Source of the DNA: Sulfurovaceae bacterium
GTDB lineage: Bacteria; Campylobacterota; Campylobacteria; Campylobacterales; Sulfurovaceae
Direction: 5' to 3'
DNA: 64,000 bases
Assembly: GCA_016744805.1 (NCBI GenBank)
Contig: JADGDQ010000005.1
Coordinates: 1 to 64,000 of the forward strand
The position numbers and the translations under genes are program-made. Below, one piece after another: positions 15,120-24,803 of the stretch (the stretch's first letter is position 1; every line of letters begins with the position of its first letter). The notes below the pieces were generated by a model. The model was given only the letters and a program-made list of their open reading frames with translations, ran no database searches and was not told the DNA's origin.

Positions 15120-16187
15120 TTAGAGTCCAGCTTCTTGTATCGCTTCCATTTGAGCATGAGCAATAAGAGGGTCGACTACAAGCTTTAGATTTCCATTGGT
15201 CATAATATCATCAAGAGAGTAGAGAGTGAGTCCTACACGATGGTCTGTAAGACGATTTTGAGGGTAATTATAGGTACGAATCTTCTCTGATCTATCACCT
15301 GAACCAACTTGAAGTTTTCTTTGGCTAGAGGTCTCATCTAATTGTTTTTGCAATACTGATTCATAGACTCTAGCTTTAAGTACTTTCATCGCTTTATCTC
15401 TATTTTTATGTTGAGATTTTTCATCTTGGATAGCAACTACAATGCCTGTAGGAATATGTGTTAAGCGTACAGCAGAGTCAGTGGTATTTACTGATTGTCC
15501 ACCACATCCACTTGAACGATATACATCCATCTTAACCTCATTTGGTTTAATATCTACCTCTACATCATCAACTTCAGGAATAACAGCCACAGTAATAGCA
15601 GAAGTATGTACGCGTCCTTGAGTCTCTGTATCAGGGACTCTTTGTACACGGTGTGTTCCTGCTTCGTATTTAAGCTTAGAGTAGACACCTTCACCTTTAA
15701 TTTGTGCTATTATCTCTTTGAATCCACCAGCAGTTCCCTCATTAGAACTTACAAGCTCTACTTTCCAGCCAATTTGATCAGCAAAACGCATATACATTTT
15801 GAATACATCTTCTACAAATAATGCACTCTCATCACCACCAGCACCTGCTCTTAGCTCTAAGAATATATTTTTATCATCGTTTTTATCTGTAGGAATCATC
15901 AAAACTTTGATCTCTTCTTCAAGTTCTGGTAACCTTGGTTCAAGTTCAATAAGCTCTTCTTTTGCAAGATCACCTAACTCTGCATCACCAAGAAGCTCTT
16001 TATTCTCTTCAATAGCATCAAATGTTTCAATATACTCTTTAGCTTTTTCTACCAAAGAAGAGAGTCCAGACTGCTCTTTGCCTAAATCAGTCATTTTTTT
16101 AATATCAGAAGCAATATCTGGAGCAGATAAAAGGGTATTTATTTCGTTATAACGGTCGATAAATGGTTGAAGTTTTTCTTTGAACAT
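15120..16187 (-). CDS. prfA: Peptide chain release factor 1
   Basis: RF1 recognises UAA and UAG and triggers peptide release. The 355-residue protein has the GGQ loop ([17 protein letters not shown]) in the catalytic domain 3, the upstream [13 protein letters not shown] and the conserved [18 protein letters not shown]. Length and order are normal. It lies downstream of rpsT on the same strand, an arrangement shared with H. pylori (HP0076-HP0077), divergent from glmM-lspA. Confidence 0.97.
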   Translation of the reverse strand: MFKEKLQPFIDRYNEINTLLSAPDIASDIKKMTDLGKEQSGLSSLVEKAKEYIETFDAIEENKELLGDAELGDLAKEELIELEPRLPELEEEIKVLMIPTDKNDDKNIFLELRAGAGGDESALFVEDVFKMYMRFADQIGWKVELVSSNEGTAGGFKEIIAQIKGEGVYSKLKYEAGTHRVQRVPDTETQGRVHTSAITVAVIPEVDDVEVDIKPNEVKMDVYRSSGCGGQSVNTTDSAVRLTHIPTGIVVAIQDEKSQHKNRDKAMKVLKARVYESVLQKQLDETSSQRKLQVGSGDRSEKIRTYNYPQNRLTDHRVGLTLYSLDDIMTNGNLKLVVDPLIAHAQMEAIQEAGL

Positions 16188-16228
16188 GGGCGTTCCAATT
16201 TATAAAATTTTTAAGTTGTAGAGATATA

Positions 16229-16269
16229 CTATTATTTCATATTTTTAGGAATAAAATATGAAATAATAG
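16229..16269. promoter_or_regulatory. Perfect 17-bp inverted repeat between rpsT and prfA
   Basis: CTATTATTTCATATTTT (16229-16245) is exactly complementary to 16253-16269 around a 7-nt loop. It lies 13 nt after the rpsT stop and 42 nt before the prfA start. It has no GC clamp and no U-tract, so it is a poor intrinsic terminator; a processing or attenuation structure, or an operator, fits as well. Confidence 0.55.
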
Positions 16270-16282
16270 ACGGAGAGTGAAG

Positions 16283-16552
16283 TTATGCTACTTCTATTTT
16301 ATTTACAAGTTTATGAAGACGGCTAACTTTTCTTGCTGCTGTTGTTTTTTTGATAAAACCTTTGCTAATTAAAGAGTGAATACTTTTATTTGCTACTTTA
16401 AGAGCTTCTTGAGCTGCTGGTTTATCGTTTGCTTCTACTGCTGAATGTACAGATTTAACAATATTTTTGATTCTAGTTCTGTAATATCTATTTCTCTCTG
16501 TCTTTACCGCTGTTTGTAAAATACGCTTTCTTGCTGACTTACTATGTGCCAT
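16283..16552 (-). CDS. rpsT: Small ribosomal subunit protein bS20
   Basis: The 89-residue, highly basic helical protein starts [20 protein letters not shown] and ends in [18 protein letters not shown], as in bacterial S20, which binds 16S rRNA early in 30S assembly. A ribosome site (AAAAGGAATAG) precedes the ATG. It is divergent from glmM with 161 nt between the starts, and is followed by prfA after a strong inverted repeat. Confidence 0.97.
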   Translation of the reverse strand: MAHSKSARKRILQTAVKTERNRYYRTRIKNIVKSVHSAVEANDKPAAQEALKVANKSIHSLISKGFIKKTTAARKVSRLHKLVNKIEVA

Positions 16553-16713
16553 TGTGCTATTCCTTTTTTCTGTTTCTCTCTAAATCGAGTATAATTAGTT
16601 CGCGAATAATATCTAAAAAAATATTAAATATTGATTAACTTTAATGAATAATGAGATAGAATAAAAGCATATATAAAATTTACACACAGTTATATTTTTA
16701 GAAGGATAACATA

Positions 16714-18051
16714 TTGAAATTATTTGGAACTGATGGGGTACGGGGAAAAGCAGGAGCAGAAGTATCAGCACTCAATACTATGCGACTTGCTATGGCAACA
16801 GGTATATACTTTAGACAATTCTCTTCAACAAACAAAATATTAGTTGGAAAAGATACAAGACGAAGTGGTTATATGATAGAAAATGCACTTGTTTCAGGAT
16901 TAACTGCTGTTGGTTTTGATGTGATACAAATAGGTCCTATGCCTACACCTGCTATTGCCTTTTTGACAGAGAGTATGCGTTGTGATGCGGGGATTATGAT
17001 CTCTGCTAGCCACAATCCCTATTATGATAATGGAATTAAATTTTTTGATAGTATGGGAAATAAGCTAGATAGAGAACAAGAGATAGAGATAGAAGCTATT
17101 TACGAAAATCATGCTCTTATAGAAGAGGCTCAACAGACTGAACTTAATATAGGAAAATCAAAAAGAATTGATGATGTTATTGGGAGATATATTGTACATA
17201 TCAAAAACTCTTTTCCCAAAAATCTATCATTAGCTAACTTGCGTGTTGTGGTTGACTGTGCCAATGGTGCAGGGTATATTGTTGCTCCTACTATACTCTC
17301 AGAATTAGGTGCTGATGTTATTACTATAGCTAATAATCCTAATGGTTTTAATATTAACGATAATTGTGGAGCTATGCACCCTGAAATGGTAGCAAAAGCA
17401 GTCAAAGAGTACCGTGCAGATGTAGGTATTGCTCTTGATGGGGATGCTGATAGATTAGTATTGGTAGATGAGAATGGTGAAGTTATTGATGGGGATAAAC
17501 TTATGGCTGTTTTAGCGGTATACCTCAAAGAACAAAAAACACTCACTGGTAATGGTATGGTTGCAACAGTAATGAGCAATCAAGGTCTAGGAGAGTACCT
17601 AAACACACATAATCTCACACTTCATCGTAGTGCTGTAGGAGATAAAAATGTTGTGGAATTAATGCAAAAAAATGGTATTAATTTTGGAGGAGAACAGAGT
17701 GGTCATATTATATTTAGTGACTACGCAAAAACGGGTGATGGAATTTCTAGTGCATTGCAGGCATTAGCATATCTTGTAGCTAGTGGTAAAAAAGTCAGTG
17801 AAATATTTAATCCTTATGAATCATACCCACAACAATTAGTAAATATTAATGTAAATAAAAAAGTTCCTTTTGATACCATAGAGGGCTATGATGCTTTAGT
17901 CAAAGATGTAGAAGGTGCTGGAATGAGACAGCTTTTTAGATACTCTGGTACAGAAAATAAACTGCGTATTTTACTTGAAGGTAAAGATCAAAAGATATTA
18001 GATCAAAAAATGTCAATGTGTGTAAGTTTCTTTCAAAAGGTATTAGCATAG
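16714..18051 (+). CDS. glmM: Phosphoglucosamine mutase
   Basis: GlmM converts glucosamine-6-phosphate to glucosamine-1-phosphate for peptidoglycan and LPS. The 445-residue protein starts at a TTG ([13 protein letters not shown]), preceded by GAAGGATAA. The catalytic phosphoserine loop is [16 protein letters not shown], the metal-binding loop is [11 protein letters not shown], the sugar-binding loop is GGEQSGHI, and the phosphate-binding loop is [15 protein letters not shown]. It overlaps lspA by one base, the same gene pair as in Helicobacter. Confidence 0.97.
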   Translation: MKLFGTDGVRGKAGAEVSALNTMRLAMATGIYFRQFSSTNKILVGKDTRRSGYMIENALVSGLTAVGFDVIQIGPMPTPAIAFLTESMRCDAGIMISASHNPYYDNGIKFFDSMGNKLDREQEIEIEAIYENHALIEEAQQTELNIGKSKRIDDVIGRYIVHIKNSFPKNLSLANLRVVVDCANGAGYIVAPTILSELGADVITIANNPNGFNINDNCGAMHPEMVAKAVKEYRADVGIALDGDADRLVLVDENGEVIDGDKLMAVLAVYLKEQKTLTGNGMVATVMSNQGLGEYLNTHNLTLHRSAVGDKNVVELMQKNGINFGGEQSGHIIFSDYAKTGDGISSALQALAYLVASGKKVSEIFNPYESYPQQLVNINVNKKVPFDTIEGYDALVKDVEGAGMRQLFRYSGTENKLRILLEGKDQKILDQKMSMCVSFFQKVLA

Positions 18052-18497
18052 TGATACGAAACTCTCTTATCTTTTTGCTTGTAGCTTTAGGAACTTTTAT
18101 TATAGATCAAAATATCAAGATACTCTTTGTAGATGGCTTTTTTTGGGATAGCTCTTGTATCTCACTAGAGCTTCACTACAACAAAGGTGTTGCCTTTTCT
18201 ATGTTTGCCTCTTTGGGAGAAAATCTTAAATGGATTCAAACACTCTTAATTATCGGGATTATAGGCTATATATTCTATGAAGGGTATCTTAAAGAGTTTG
18301 CTTTTCCACTAGGTCTACTTATAGGTGGTGCTATTGGTAATCTTTATGATAGATTTATCCATGAAGGTGTAGTTGACTATATTGCATGGCACTGTGGTTT
18401 TGATTTTGCTATATTTAATTATGCTGATATTATGATAAATATAGGAGTCATCTCTATTTTGATACTCTCCTATATCTCTTCAAAAAAAGCTACTTAG
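18051..18497 (+). CDS. lspA: Lipoprotein signal peptidase (signal peptidase II)
   Basis: LspA cleaves the signal peptide of prolipoproteins in the inner membrane. I take the GTG at 18051, which shares a base with the glmM stop; an earlier in-frame GTG lies inside glmM. The 148-residue protein has four membrane helices and the family boxes IIDQNIK, HYNKGVAFSMF, GGAIGNLYDRF and VVDYI, and FNYADIMINIG. The catalytic aspartates are those in NLYDR and NYAD. Its end overlaps that of the convergent suhB by 4 bp. Lipoproteins that it could process are encoded at 32979-33671 and 48623-48907. Confidence 0.95.
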   Translation: MIRNSLIFLLVALGTFIIDQNIKILFVDGFFWDSSCISLELHYNKGVAFSMFASLGENLKWIQTLLIIGIIGYIFYEGYLKEFAFPLGLLIGGAIGNLYDRFIHEGVVDYIAWHCGFDFAIFNYADIMINIGVISILILSYISSKKAT

Positions 18498-19276
18498 ATT
18501 ACCTTTAAATGCTCTAGTAATTGGCTATGCACTAGTCCATTACTTGCAACTATCCCTTTATCTTCAAAGCAAAAAGGTTTATCTAAAAGATTACTTATTT
18601 TTCCTTGTGCTTCTAAAACAATCAATATACCCCCAGCCACATCCCATGGTTTTAAGTCTATCTCATAAAAAGCATCTGTTTTCCCATGGGCTAAATAACA
18701 TAAATCAAGTGCAGCAGCTCCTAGTCGTCGTATATCACGAATATGTGGGAGTAACGAGGTTAATGAATCAATAACCCAGTGATACTCTATGCCTTGATCT
18801 ACTTTAGCATAAGGAAAGCCTGTAGCAATAAGTGACTGTTGCAAATTTTTTTGAGTTGAGACACAAAGACGAGTTTCATTATAGTAGGCACCCTCACCTT
18901 TAATAGCATAATATAGCTCATCTAAAATAGGGTTATATACCACAGCCATAAGTGCTTCTCCATCTTCCCACAAACCAATAGAGATTGCAAGATGTGGTAG
19001 TCCATGTACAAAATTAGTAGTCCCATCAATTGGATCTATATAAATAGCTTTTTTATGACTGTAGCCTTGTTTAAGATAACTCTCTTCTCCTATTATTATA
19101 TACTCAGCAAACTCTTTTTGAAGTGCATTTATAATAAATTTTTCTGTACGAATATCATAATCTGTAACAAGATCAACTACTCCCTTATGAGTAATGTTTT
19201 TATGAGTATTATAGCCCTCTTTGACTATCTCTCCAGCTTCTTTTGCTATGCTTTTAAGTATATTTATTTTTTTCAT
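18494..19276 (-). CDS. suhB: Inositol monophosphatase-family phosphatase
   Basis: The 260-residue protein has the family's metal-binding motifs: GEES (about 62-65), DPIDGTTNFVHGLP (about 82-95) and WDVAGGILIV (about 212-221). These proteins dephosphorylate inositol phosphates or, as shown for some, NADP, 3'-phosphoadenosine phosphates or fructose-1,6-bisphosphate; the exact substrate is not evident. The start lies only 17 nt from the divergent PqiA-like gene, so its promoter must overlap that gene's coding region. It converges with lspA. Confidence 0.9.
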   Translation of the reverse strand: MKKINILKSIAKEAGEIVKEGYNTHKNITHKGVVDLVTDYDIRTEKFIINALQKEFAEYIIIGEESYLKQGYSHKKAIYIDPIDGTTNFVHGLPHLAISIGLWEDGEALMAVVYNPILDELYYAIKGEGAYYNETRLCVSTQKNLQQSLIATGFPYAKVDQGIEYHWVIDSLTSLLPHIRDIRRLGAAALDLCYLAHGKTDAFYEIDLKPWDVAGGILIVLEAQGKISNLLDKPFCFEDKGIVASNGLVHSQLLEHLKVI

Positions 19277-19293
19277 AGAGCTATTATAATATA

Positions 19294-20130
19294 ATGGCTC
19301 TTATGAAACAGATAATTACAACACTTACTGCAATACTACTCTTTATCTTTATGGCTTTTTTTGTATTGAAAGCATATAACAATGCTAAGTCCTATGAAGA
19401 GATGTCAGAACTAATTGTACAAAAACATAATATTACTCAATTAAGTCAAAATCAACTAAAAAAATTTGCTCAAGGAGTTACTTTGGGGTTATATGATGGC
19501 TATGAAGAGTTACTTAAAGAGCAACAAAAATTTAAAGAAGTACAAGAGTTTTTTAAGCAAAAAGCACAGCAATATACTCTTTACTTTATACTAACTCTAG
19601 GAGTTATGTTTCTACTATATTTTATAGTCTCATTAAGAGAGTTTACTATTTTACTAGGATTGAGTGGCTTTATTGCACTTATTGGTGGTCTATTTACACC
19701 TATTATGATGATGAGTATTCATAAGGAGGTAGAGTATTTAGGAGATGTTATATTGAGTATGGAATCTAAAGGTGTAATGGGTTCTATTTTGAAACTTTTT
19801 GATAATAATAATTATATTGTGGCTATGGTATTATTACTATTTTCTGTAATTTTTCCTCTTTTAAAAACTATTGCTATACTCTTTGTATCTATCTTTATTA
19901 GAAGTAAATTTGCCTATGCTATGGTTCATTTCTTTAAGCTTTTGGGTAAATGGTCTATGGCAGATGTATTTGTGGTATCTACACTTTTGGTCTATTTTTC
20001 GGCAAGTAAAGGAGAGATGAGTCGTGCTGAGGTACAGGTGGGACTTTATCTTTTTCTGACTTATGTTATACTCTCAATACTCGCTACACTCTCTGCTGAT
20101 AGAATGTTACAAAAGAACAAAGAGGCGTAA
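19294..20130 (+). CDS. PqiA-like (paraquat-inducible protein A family) membrane protein
   Basis: The 278-residue protein has an N-terminal membrane helix (about 6-27), a charged helical periplasmic or cytoplasmic segment (28-92), then four membrane helices. The C-terminal region, with FPLLKTIAILFVSIF and KLLGKWSMADVFVVSTLLVYF, is the typical PqiA core. PqiA proteins belong to envelope lipid-transport systems, but no MCE-domain PqiB gene is adjacent. A TATAAT at 19285-19290 lies so close that the second Met (19303) may be the real start with a very short leader. Confidence 0.82.
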   Translation: MALMKQIITTLTAILLFIFMAFFVLKAYNNAKSYEEMSELIVQKHNITQLSQNQLKKFAQGVTLGLYDGYEELLKEQQKFKEVQEFFKQKAQQYTLYFILTLGVMFLLYFIVSLREFTILLGLSGFIALIGGLFTPIMMMSIHKEVEYLGDVILSMESKGVMGSILKLFDNNNYIVAMVLLLFSVIFPLLKTIAILFVSIFIRSKFAYAMVHFFKLLGKWSMADVFVVSTLLVYFSASKGEMSRAEVQVGLYLFLTYVILSILATLSADRMLQKNKEA

Positions 20131-20140
20131 GTTTCTTATA

Positions 20141-20169
20141 TTGACTAAGCTACTTAATATGGATATAAT
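20141..20169 (+). promoter_or_regulatory. Sigma-70-type promoter for nadC
   Basis: TTGACT (20141-20146) and TATAAT (20164-20169) with a 17-nt spacer, 21 nt before the nadC ATG. It is the best-formed promoter I see in the window. Confidence 0.7.
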
Positions 20170-20190
20170 AGATTTAAAAAGAGATGTAGA

Positions 20191-21018
20191 ATGTATAAAC
20201 AAGAGTTTCTCAAATCACTTATAGCAGAAGATATAGGCAGAGGTGACCTCTTTGCTCGTATTAGCACAAGCAAAGTAATCCAAGCTTATATTATTGCCAA
20301 AAGTACTGGTGTAATGGGAGGTCGTGAGTATATAGATGAGTTGGCTTCTATGTATAATATTGAGTGTAAATGGAATTTTGATGATGGTGAAAAGTTTCTT
20401 ATTGGAGAGAAGCTTGTTGTACTTCGTGGAGATTCACATAAGTTACTCTCTCTAGAGCGGTCTATTCTTGATATAGTTTTACATGCTAGTTCTATTGCTA
20501 CGCTTACATCAAAATTTGTAGATGCTATTGCTCATACTAATGTAAAGCTTCTTGATACACGAAAAACACGCCCTCTTTTGCGTGCATTTGAAAAATATGC
20601 TGTCCGTTGTGGTGGTGGAATTAACCATAGAATGGGACTTGATGATAGCTTAATGCTTAAAGATACGCACTTACAAACTATTGATAATCTTGATGACTTT
20701 ATGCAAGAAGTTAGACGCAAAATACCATTTACTTCTAAGGTAGAAATAGAGTGCGAAGATATGGTTATGGTCAAAAAAGCCATGAAGGCTGGAGCTGATA
20801 TAGTGATGTGTGATAATATGAGCCTAGAGATGACACGAGAAGTTGTAGCCTATCGTAATACAAATTATCCACATATTCTCTTGGAGGCAAGTGGTAATGT
20901 AACACTAGAGACTATAGCCAAAATAGCTCTTACTGGTGTAGATGCTATCTCTTCAGGAAGTATTATACACCAAGCAAATTGGATAGATCTTTCTATGAAA
21001 GTCGAAGAGGTACAATAA
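20191..21018 (+). CDS. nadC: Nicotinate-nucleotide pyrophosphorylase (carboxylating)
   Basis: NadC makes nicotinate mononucleotide from quinolinate and PRPP in NAD synthesis. The 275-residue length is typical. Active-site segments are LDTRKTRPLLRAFEKYAVRC, CGGGINHRMGLDDSLMLKD and the barrel end LLEASGNVTLETIAKIALTGVDAISSG shown here only by position (about 228-254). It is the first of a unit with a DHH phosphoesterase (3 nt gap) and an M23 peptidase, and has a clear promoter upstream. Confidence 0.95.
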   Translation: MYKQEFLKSLIAEDIGRGDLFARISTSKVIQAYIIAKSTGVMGGREYIDELASMYNIECKWNFDDGEKFLIGEKLVVLRGDSHKLLSLERSILDIVLHASSIATLTSKFVDAIAHTNVKLLDTRKTRPLLRAFEKYAVRCGGGINHRMGLDDSLMLKDTHLQTIDNLDDFMQEVRRKIPFTSKVEIECEDMVMVKKAMKAGADIVMCDNMSLEMTREVVAYRNTNYPHILLEASGNVTLETIAKIALTGVDAISSGSIIHQANWIDLSMKVEEVQ

Positions 21019-21021
21019 GTT

Positions 21022-21948
21022 ATGAGCCTAGAGACAAAAGCATTAATAGACTCTTACAAGACTATCACTATTGTCTCTCATATAGAACCTGATGCAGATG
21101 CTATTGGTACTTCTTTAGGTATTTATAGCTTACTCAAAAATTATGGGAAACAGGTTGAAATTGTTAATTATTCATCCACACTTCCAGAACATTTAGATTT
21201 TCTTCCAAATTTTTCAAAAATAAAATCAAAAATGAGTTATGAAAAAAGTCTTATTATTGCCTGTGATTGTGGGAGTTTAGATAGATTAGGTTTTGATTTT
21301 TCTTGCAGAGATATTATTAATATTGATCATCATGAAACAAATAATTTATATGGTAAAATAAATATTGTTAACCCCTCTTTAGCTTCTGCCTCCTATGTGG
21401 CATACCTTGAAATGAAAAAGTATTTTCCTATCACTGCAGATGTTGCAACCTGCTTTTATACAGCTCTTGTCTCTGATACACAATACTTTACAACAAATAA
21501 TGTAGATGAAGATCTTTTTATATTTGCTATGGAATTAATTAAATATGGTGCTAATCCCAAAAAGGTCTCTTTTAATTTAAACTCCCGAAGGTCTTTAGCC
21601 TCTGTTCGTATTCTCTCAAAAGCACTCTCCACACTACAACTTCATAATAATGCTACTATTGCTTCAGTAAAAATTGATAACAATATGATATTATCAACAG
21701 GTGCAAATATGAGTGATATGGTTGGAATTGTAGATGTAGCCTGCTCTCTTGTAACAGTTGAAGTTGCTATAGCTCTTATAGTTCAAGGAGACTACATAAA
21801 AGTCTCACTAAGAAGTAAACATAAAAACCTTTCTACAGTAGCACAATATTTTGGTGGCGGTGGTCATCCTAATGCTTGTGGATTTTCTTATGCTACTACT
21901 AATACTGAAGAGCTTTTAGATAAAATTCTACAAAAATTAAATACTTAA
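21022..21948 (+). CDS. DHH-family phosphoesterase (NrnA-like)
   Basis: The 308-residue protein has the DHH domain motifs HIEPDADAIGTSLG, the aspartate in IIACDCGSLDRLG, the DHH triad in NIDHHETN, and a C-terminal DHHA1 domain with FGGGGHPNACGF. Proteins of this layout degrade nanoRNA and 3'-phosphoadenosine-5'-phosphate (NrnA) or cyclic-dinucleotide products; the closest match in length and motifs is NrnA. It lies 3 nt after nadC and 13 nt before the M23 gene, so it is co-transcribed. Confidence 0.92.
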   Translation: MSLETKALIDSYKTITIVSHIEPDADAIGTSLGIYSLLKNYGKQVEIVNYSSTLPEHLDFLPNFSKIKSKMSYEKSLIIACDCGSLDRLGFDFSCRDIINIDHHETNNLYGKINIVNPSLASASYVAYLEMKKYFPITADVATCFYTALVSDTQYFTTNNVDEDLFIFAMELIKYGANPKKVSFNLNSRRSLASVRILSKALSTLQLHNNATIASVKIDNNMILSTGANMSDMVGIVDVACSLVTVEVAIALIVQGDYIKVSLRSKHKNLSTVAQYFGGGGHPNACGFSYATTNTEELLDKILQKLNT

Positions 21949-21961
21949 GGATTTAAAAGAT

Positions 21962-23386
21962 ATGAGAAGATATAAACGCAAAAGAGGAAACGGTATTGGA
22001 TGGTTGATTCTTTTGTTATTAATAATAGCTATTGCTGTAGTAGGAGCTGGGTATATCTATACTGCAAAAGAGTTTGAGAGAGTCAAGCCTACTATCCAAA
22101 CACCAAAATTTTCTTATTGGAATTTAAAAGATCCATTAAAAATAACACTTAAAGATAACTTTGGACTCAAAAACTACCAAATATTTTTAAATGATGGTAA
22201 AAATGAGGTTTTGCTTGTACAAAAAGATTCTATGGATCTTGATGAAGAGGAAGTTTTAGTAACATATCCAAAAGGAAATCAATTAGATAAAAGTGCAAAA
22301 ACAATTCAACTCAAAGTAAAAGTTACTGATGCAAGTAGGTGGAATTATTTCACAGGAAATAGTGAACAAAAGAGTATAGAGTTTAAAATTGATAATAAAA
22401 GACCTATCATAAATATTTTATCAAACTCTTATAGTATTACACAGGGTGGAAGTGCTTTGGTTATTTTTCAGGCATCCGATGATGATATTCTCTCTGAGGT
22501 CTATATTCAAACAGCTAACAATACATACAAAGCCCAACCTTATAAAAAAGAGGGCTACTATGTATCTCTTATAGCTTGGCCTTTTAGGGAAGATAATTTT
22601 CAGGCAAATATAGTAGTAAAAGATAGAGCTGGTAATAGTCGAACATCGGAAGTGCCTCTTTATATCAAAAAAAGAAAATATCGTACATCTTGGATTAAAG
22701 CATCTGATAAATTTATTAATGGGAAAATTACTGATTTAGCGGAACAAGATGAGAAATATATGAAATCAGATAAACTAGAAAAACTTAAATCCGTCAATGA
22801 GACTATGCGTATTGATAATGAAAAACTTATTAAAAAATATACTTCTAATATCTCTACAGAGATTCTTCATAAATGGAAAATAAAGAAATTTTACCCTCTT
22901 AGAAATGGAAAAAAAGTAGCAAGTTTTGGAGATGATAGACATTACTATTATGAAACAAAAGAGAATGAAATATCTCAATCATATCATCTAGGCTATGATA
23001 TGGCTAGTACGCAAATGGCTGACCTTGTAACTTCAAATGATGGTACAGTTGTTTTTGCTGAATATAATGGTATCTATGGAAATATGCCAATTATTGACCA
23101 TGGCTTAGGACTCTATACTCTCTATGGACATTGTGCTACACTTAATATTAAAGAGGGTGACAGTGTCAAAGCTGGAGATAAAATAGCCCAAACAGGTAAA
23201 ACTGGTTTAGCTCTTGGTGATCACCTACATTTTGGTATATTGGTTCAAGGTGTAGAAGTACGACCTATAGAGTGGCTTGATAGCAAATGGATTAGAGATA
23301 ATATTGATAAAATATTTAAAGATGCTGATGCTATCATTAGCCCTAAAAAGCCTAATGAAGAGATAAAGAAACAAAAAAATGGATAA
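21962..23386 (+). CDS. M23-family peptidoglycan endopeptidase, membrane-anchored
   Basis: The 474-residue protein has an N-terminal membrane helix (about 13-33), a large beta-rich periplasmic region, a short coiled segment (about 265-300), and a C-terminal LytM/M23 domain. The zinc ligands are visible as HLGYDMAST (His...Asp) and LGDHLHFGI (His-x-His), so it should be active rather than a degenerate regulator. It resembles the shape-determining endopeptidases (Csd-type) of Helicobacter and Campylobacter. The last 20 residues are charged. It is the third gene of the nadC unit and precedes lpxC. Confidence 0.9.
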   Translation: MRRYKRKRGNGIGWLILLLLIIAIAVVGAGYIYTAKEFERVKPTIQTPKFSYWNLKDPLKITLKDNFGLKNYQIFLNDGKNEVLLVQKDSMDLDEEEVLVTYPKGNQLDKSAKTIQLKVKVTDASRWNYFTGNSEQKSIEFKIDNKRPIINILSNSYSITQGGSALVIFQASDDDILSEVYIQTANNTYKAQPYKKEGYYVSLIAWPFREDNFQANIVVKDRAGNSRTSEVPLYIKKRKYRTSWIKASDKFINGKITDLAEQDEKYMKSDKLEKLKSVNETMRIDNEKLIKKYTSNISTEILHKWKIKKFYPLRNGKKVASFGDDRHYYYETKENEISQSYHLGYDMASTQMADLVTSNDGTVVFAEYNGIYGNMPIIDHGLGLYTLYGHCATLNIKEGDSVKAGDKIAQTGKTGLALGDHLHFGILVQGVEVRPIEWLDSKWIRDNIDKIFKDADAIISPKKPNEEIKKQKNG

Positions 23387-23418
23387 TAAAGATTTTAGGT
23401 AGTTTCTAAAAATTATGA

Positions 23419-23424
23419 TATAAT
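23419..23424 (+). promoter_or_regulatory. -10 box upstream of lpxC
   Basis: TATAAT in TATGATATAATTATTAC, 29 nt before the lpxC ATG, which has an AAAAGGGAG ribosome site. Confidence 0.5.
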
Positions 23425-23453
23425 TATTACAATAAATTTTAAAAGGGAGTTAA

Positions 23454-24341
23454 ATGATCAAGCAAAAAACAATTGCACAGGCCGTAGAAGTTATTGGTAT
23501 TGGTCTTCATAAAGGAGAACCGATTCGTCTTCGACTAGAACCTATGGAAGCAAATAGTGGAATTGTATTTTACCGTGATGATTTAGCTGTGAGTATTCCT
23601 CTCTCTCCTAATAGTGTTATCAATACACAAATGGCAACAGTTATTGGCAACCAAAAAGCATCTATTTCAACCATAGAACACTTTTTATCTGCTATATATG
23701 CCTATGGCATTGATAACCTACGAGTAATTCTTGATGGATCTGAAATGCCTGTTATGGATGGGTCTGCTATTAGTTTTTGTCTTCTTTTAGATGAAGCAGG
23801 GACTAAAGAACTCGAATCAAGTAAACAAGTTATTATGGTCAAAAAAGTTGTAGAAGTTAGAGAAGGCAATAAGTTTGCTCGACTCTCTCCATCTTCTAAT
23901 GCATCATTTGATTTTGAAATAAAATTTACACACCCTGTTATTGGGCAACAGCACAAAAACTTTCCACTTAGTAGAGCTGGTTTTGTAGAAGAGATAGCTA
24001 GGGCTAGAACTTTTGGTTTTGTCAAAGATATTCAATATCTACAGAGTCAAAATTTGGCTCTTGGAGCAACACTACAAAATGCTATTGGACTAGATGAGCA
24101 TAAAATCCTCAATCCTGAAGGCTTACGATTTGAGGATGAATTTGTTCGCCATAAGATATTAGATGCTATGGGTGACATGATGGTAACTGGACACAATATT
24201 TTGGGTGAGTATACTGCTTTTGCAGGAAGCCATAAACTCAATTTTGAACTAGCAAAAGCTCTCTTAGCTGATAGTAAAAACTATGATATGATTGCTCTTA
24301 AAACTCTACAAAGTAGCCAGTTTGCAAAAAGTTTCGCCTAG
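23454..24341 (+). CDS. lpxC: UDP-3-O-acyl-N-acetylglucosamine deacetylase
   Basis: LpxC carries out the committed step of lipid A synthesis. The 295-residue protein has the zinc-binding His in STIEHFLSAIYAYGIDN, the segment MPVMDGSAISF, and the second metal site RHKILDAMGDM with the catalytic His in TGHNI. RTFGFVKDIQYL is also conserved. It begins a long unit that runs to rimP in the same order as in H. pylori (HP1052 to HP1046). Confidence 0.97.
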   Translation: MIKQKTIAQAVEVIGIGLHKGEPIRLRLEPMEANSGIVFYRDDLAVSIPLSPNSVINTQMATVIGNQKASISTIEHFLSAIYAYGIDNLRVILDGSEMPVMDGSAISFCLLLDEAGTKELESSKQVIMVKKVVEVREGNKFARLSPSSNASFDFEIKFTHPVIGQQHKNFPLSRAGFVEEIARARTFGFVKDIQYLQSQNLALGATLQNAIGLDEHKILNPEGLRFEDEFVRHKILDAMGDMMVTGHNILGEYTAFAGSHKLNFELAKALLADSKNYDMIALKTLQSSQFAKSFA

Positions 24342-24351
24342 CTATACCCTT

Positions 24352-24789
24352 ATGGTTATTCCTCTATCTGTACCTCTTTTGTTGGGAGTATATAAAGATA
24401 ATCAATTAATAAAAAGTTTAGATAGTACCCAAAAAACATCCCAAGTACTTCTTCCTTTGTTAGATAGTATTATTAAAGAGTATCCTATAGATAAGATTAT
24501 ATATACAAATGGTCCAGGAAGCTATATGGCTATTAAATTGAGTTATATTATACTCAAAACCATAGAGATAAGCAAAGGCATACCACTCTATAGCTGTAGT
24601 GCTTTTGAGACAAATAACAATCAACCTATCAAAGCTATAGGAAACCTCTATTTTATTAAAGTCAAAGAAGATATAATAACCAAAAAATTTGAGACCGCTA
24701 TCAAACAGCTCTATTGGCTTCCCATTTCGCTTGATACAATCAAATTAGAGCAAGATAATACTCCAGATTATCGCTTACCAGCAGTTTAA
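24352..24789 (+). CDS. tsaB: Short TsaB-like protein (tRNA t6A modification)
   Basis: I choose the ATG at 24352, 10 nt after the lpxC stop, though no clear ribosome site is present. The 145-residue product begins [19 protein letters not shown], where TsaB has its first ASKHA strand pair, and contains [15 protein letters not shown], matching the TsaB motif GPGSFTGLR. E. coli TsaB is about 230 residues, so this is a reduced form lacking most of the second lobe. Its place between lpxC and thrB equals HP1051 of H. pylori. TsaB normally acts as a scaffold for TsaD, so a short form could still serve. Confidence 0.6.
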   Translation: MVIPLSVPLLLGVYKDNQLIKSLDSTQKTSQVLLPLLDSIIKEYPIDKIIYTNGPGSYMAIKLSYIILKTIEISKGIPLYSCSAFETNNNQPIKAIGNLYFIKVKEDIITKKFETAIKQLYWLPISLDTIKLEQDNTPDYRLPAV

Positions 24790-24803
24790 AAAAAAGGGAA
24801 TAT

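Noticed and set aside
18018-18050. Longer LspA start inside glmM
   Set aside because: It would add 11 residues of non-membrane sequence; the GTG at the glmM stop fits the family's length better.
24292-24351. Longer TsaB-like start inside lpxC
   Set aside because: Those residues are the shadow of the lpxC end; TsaB homology begins at about the ATG 24352.
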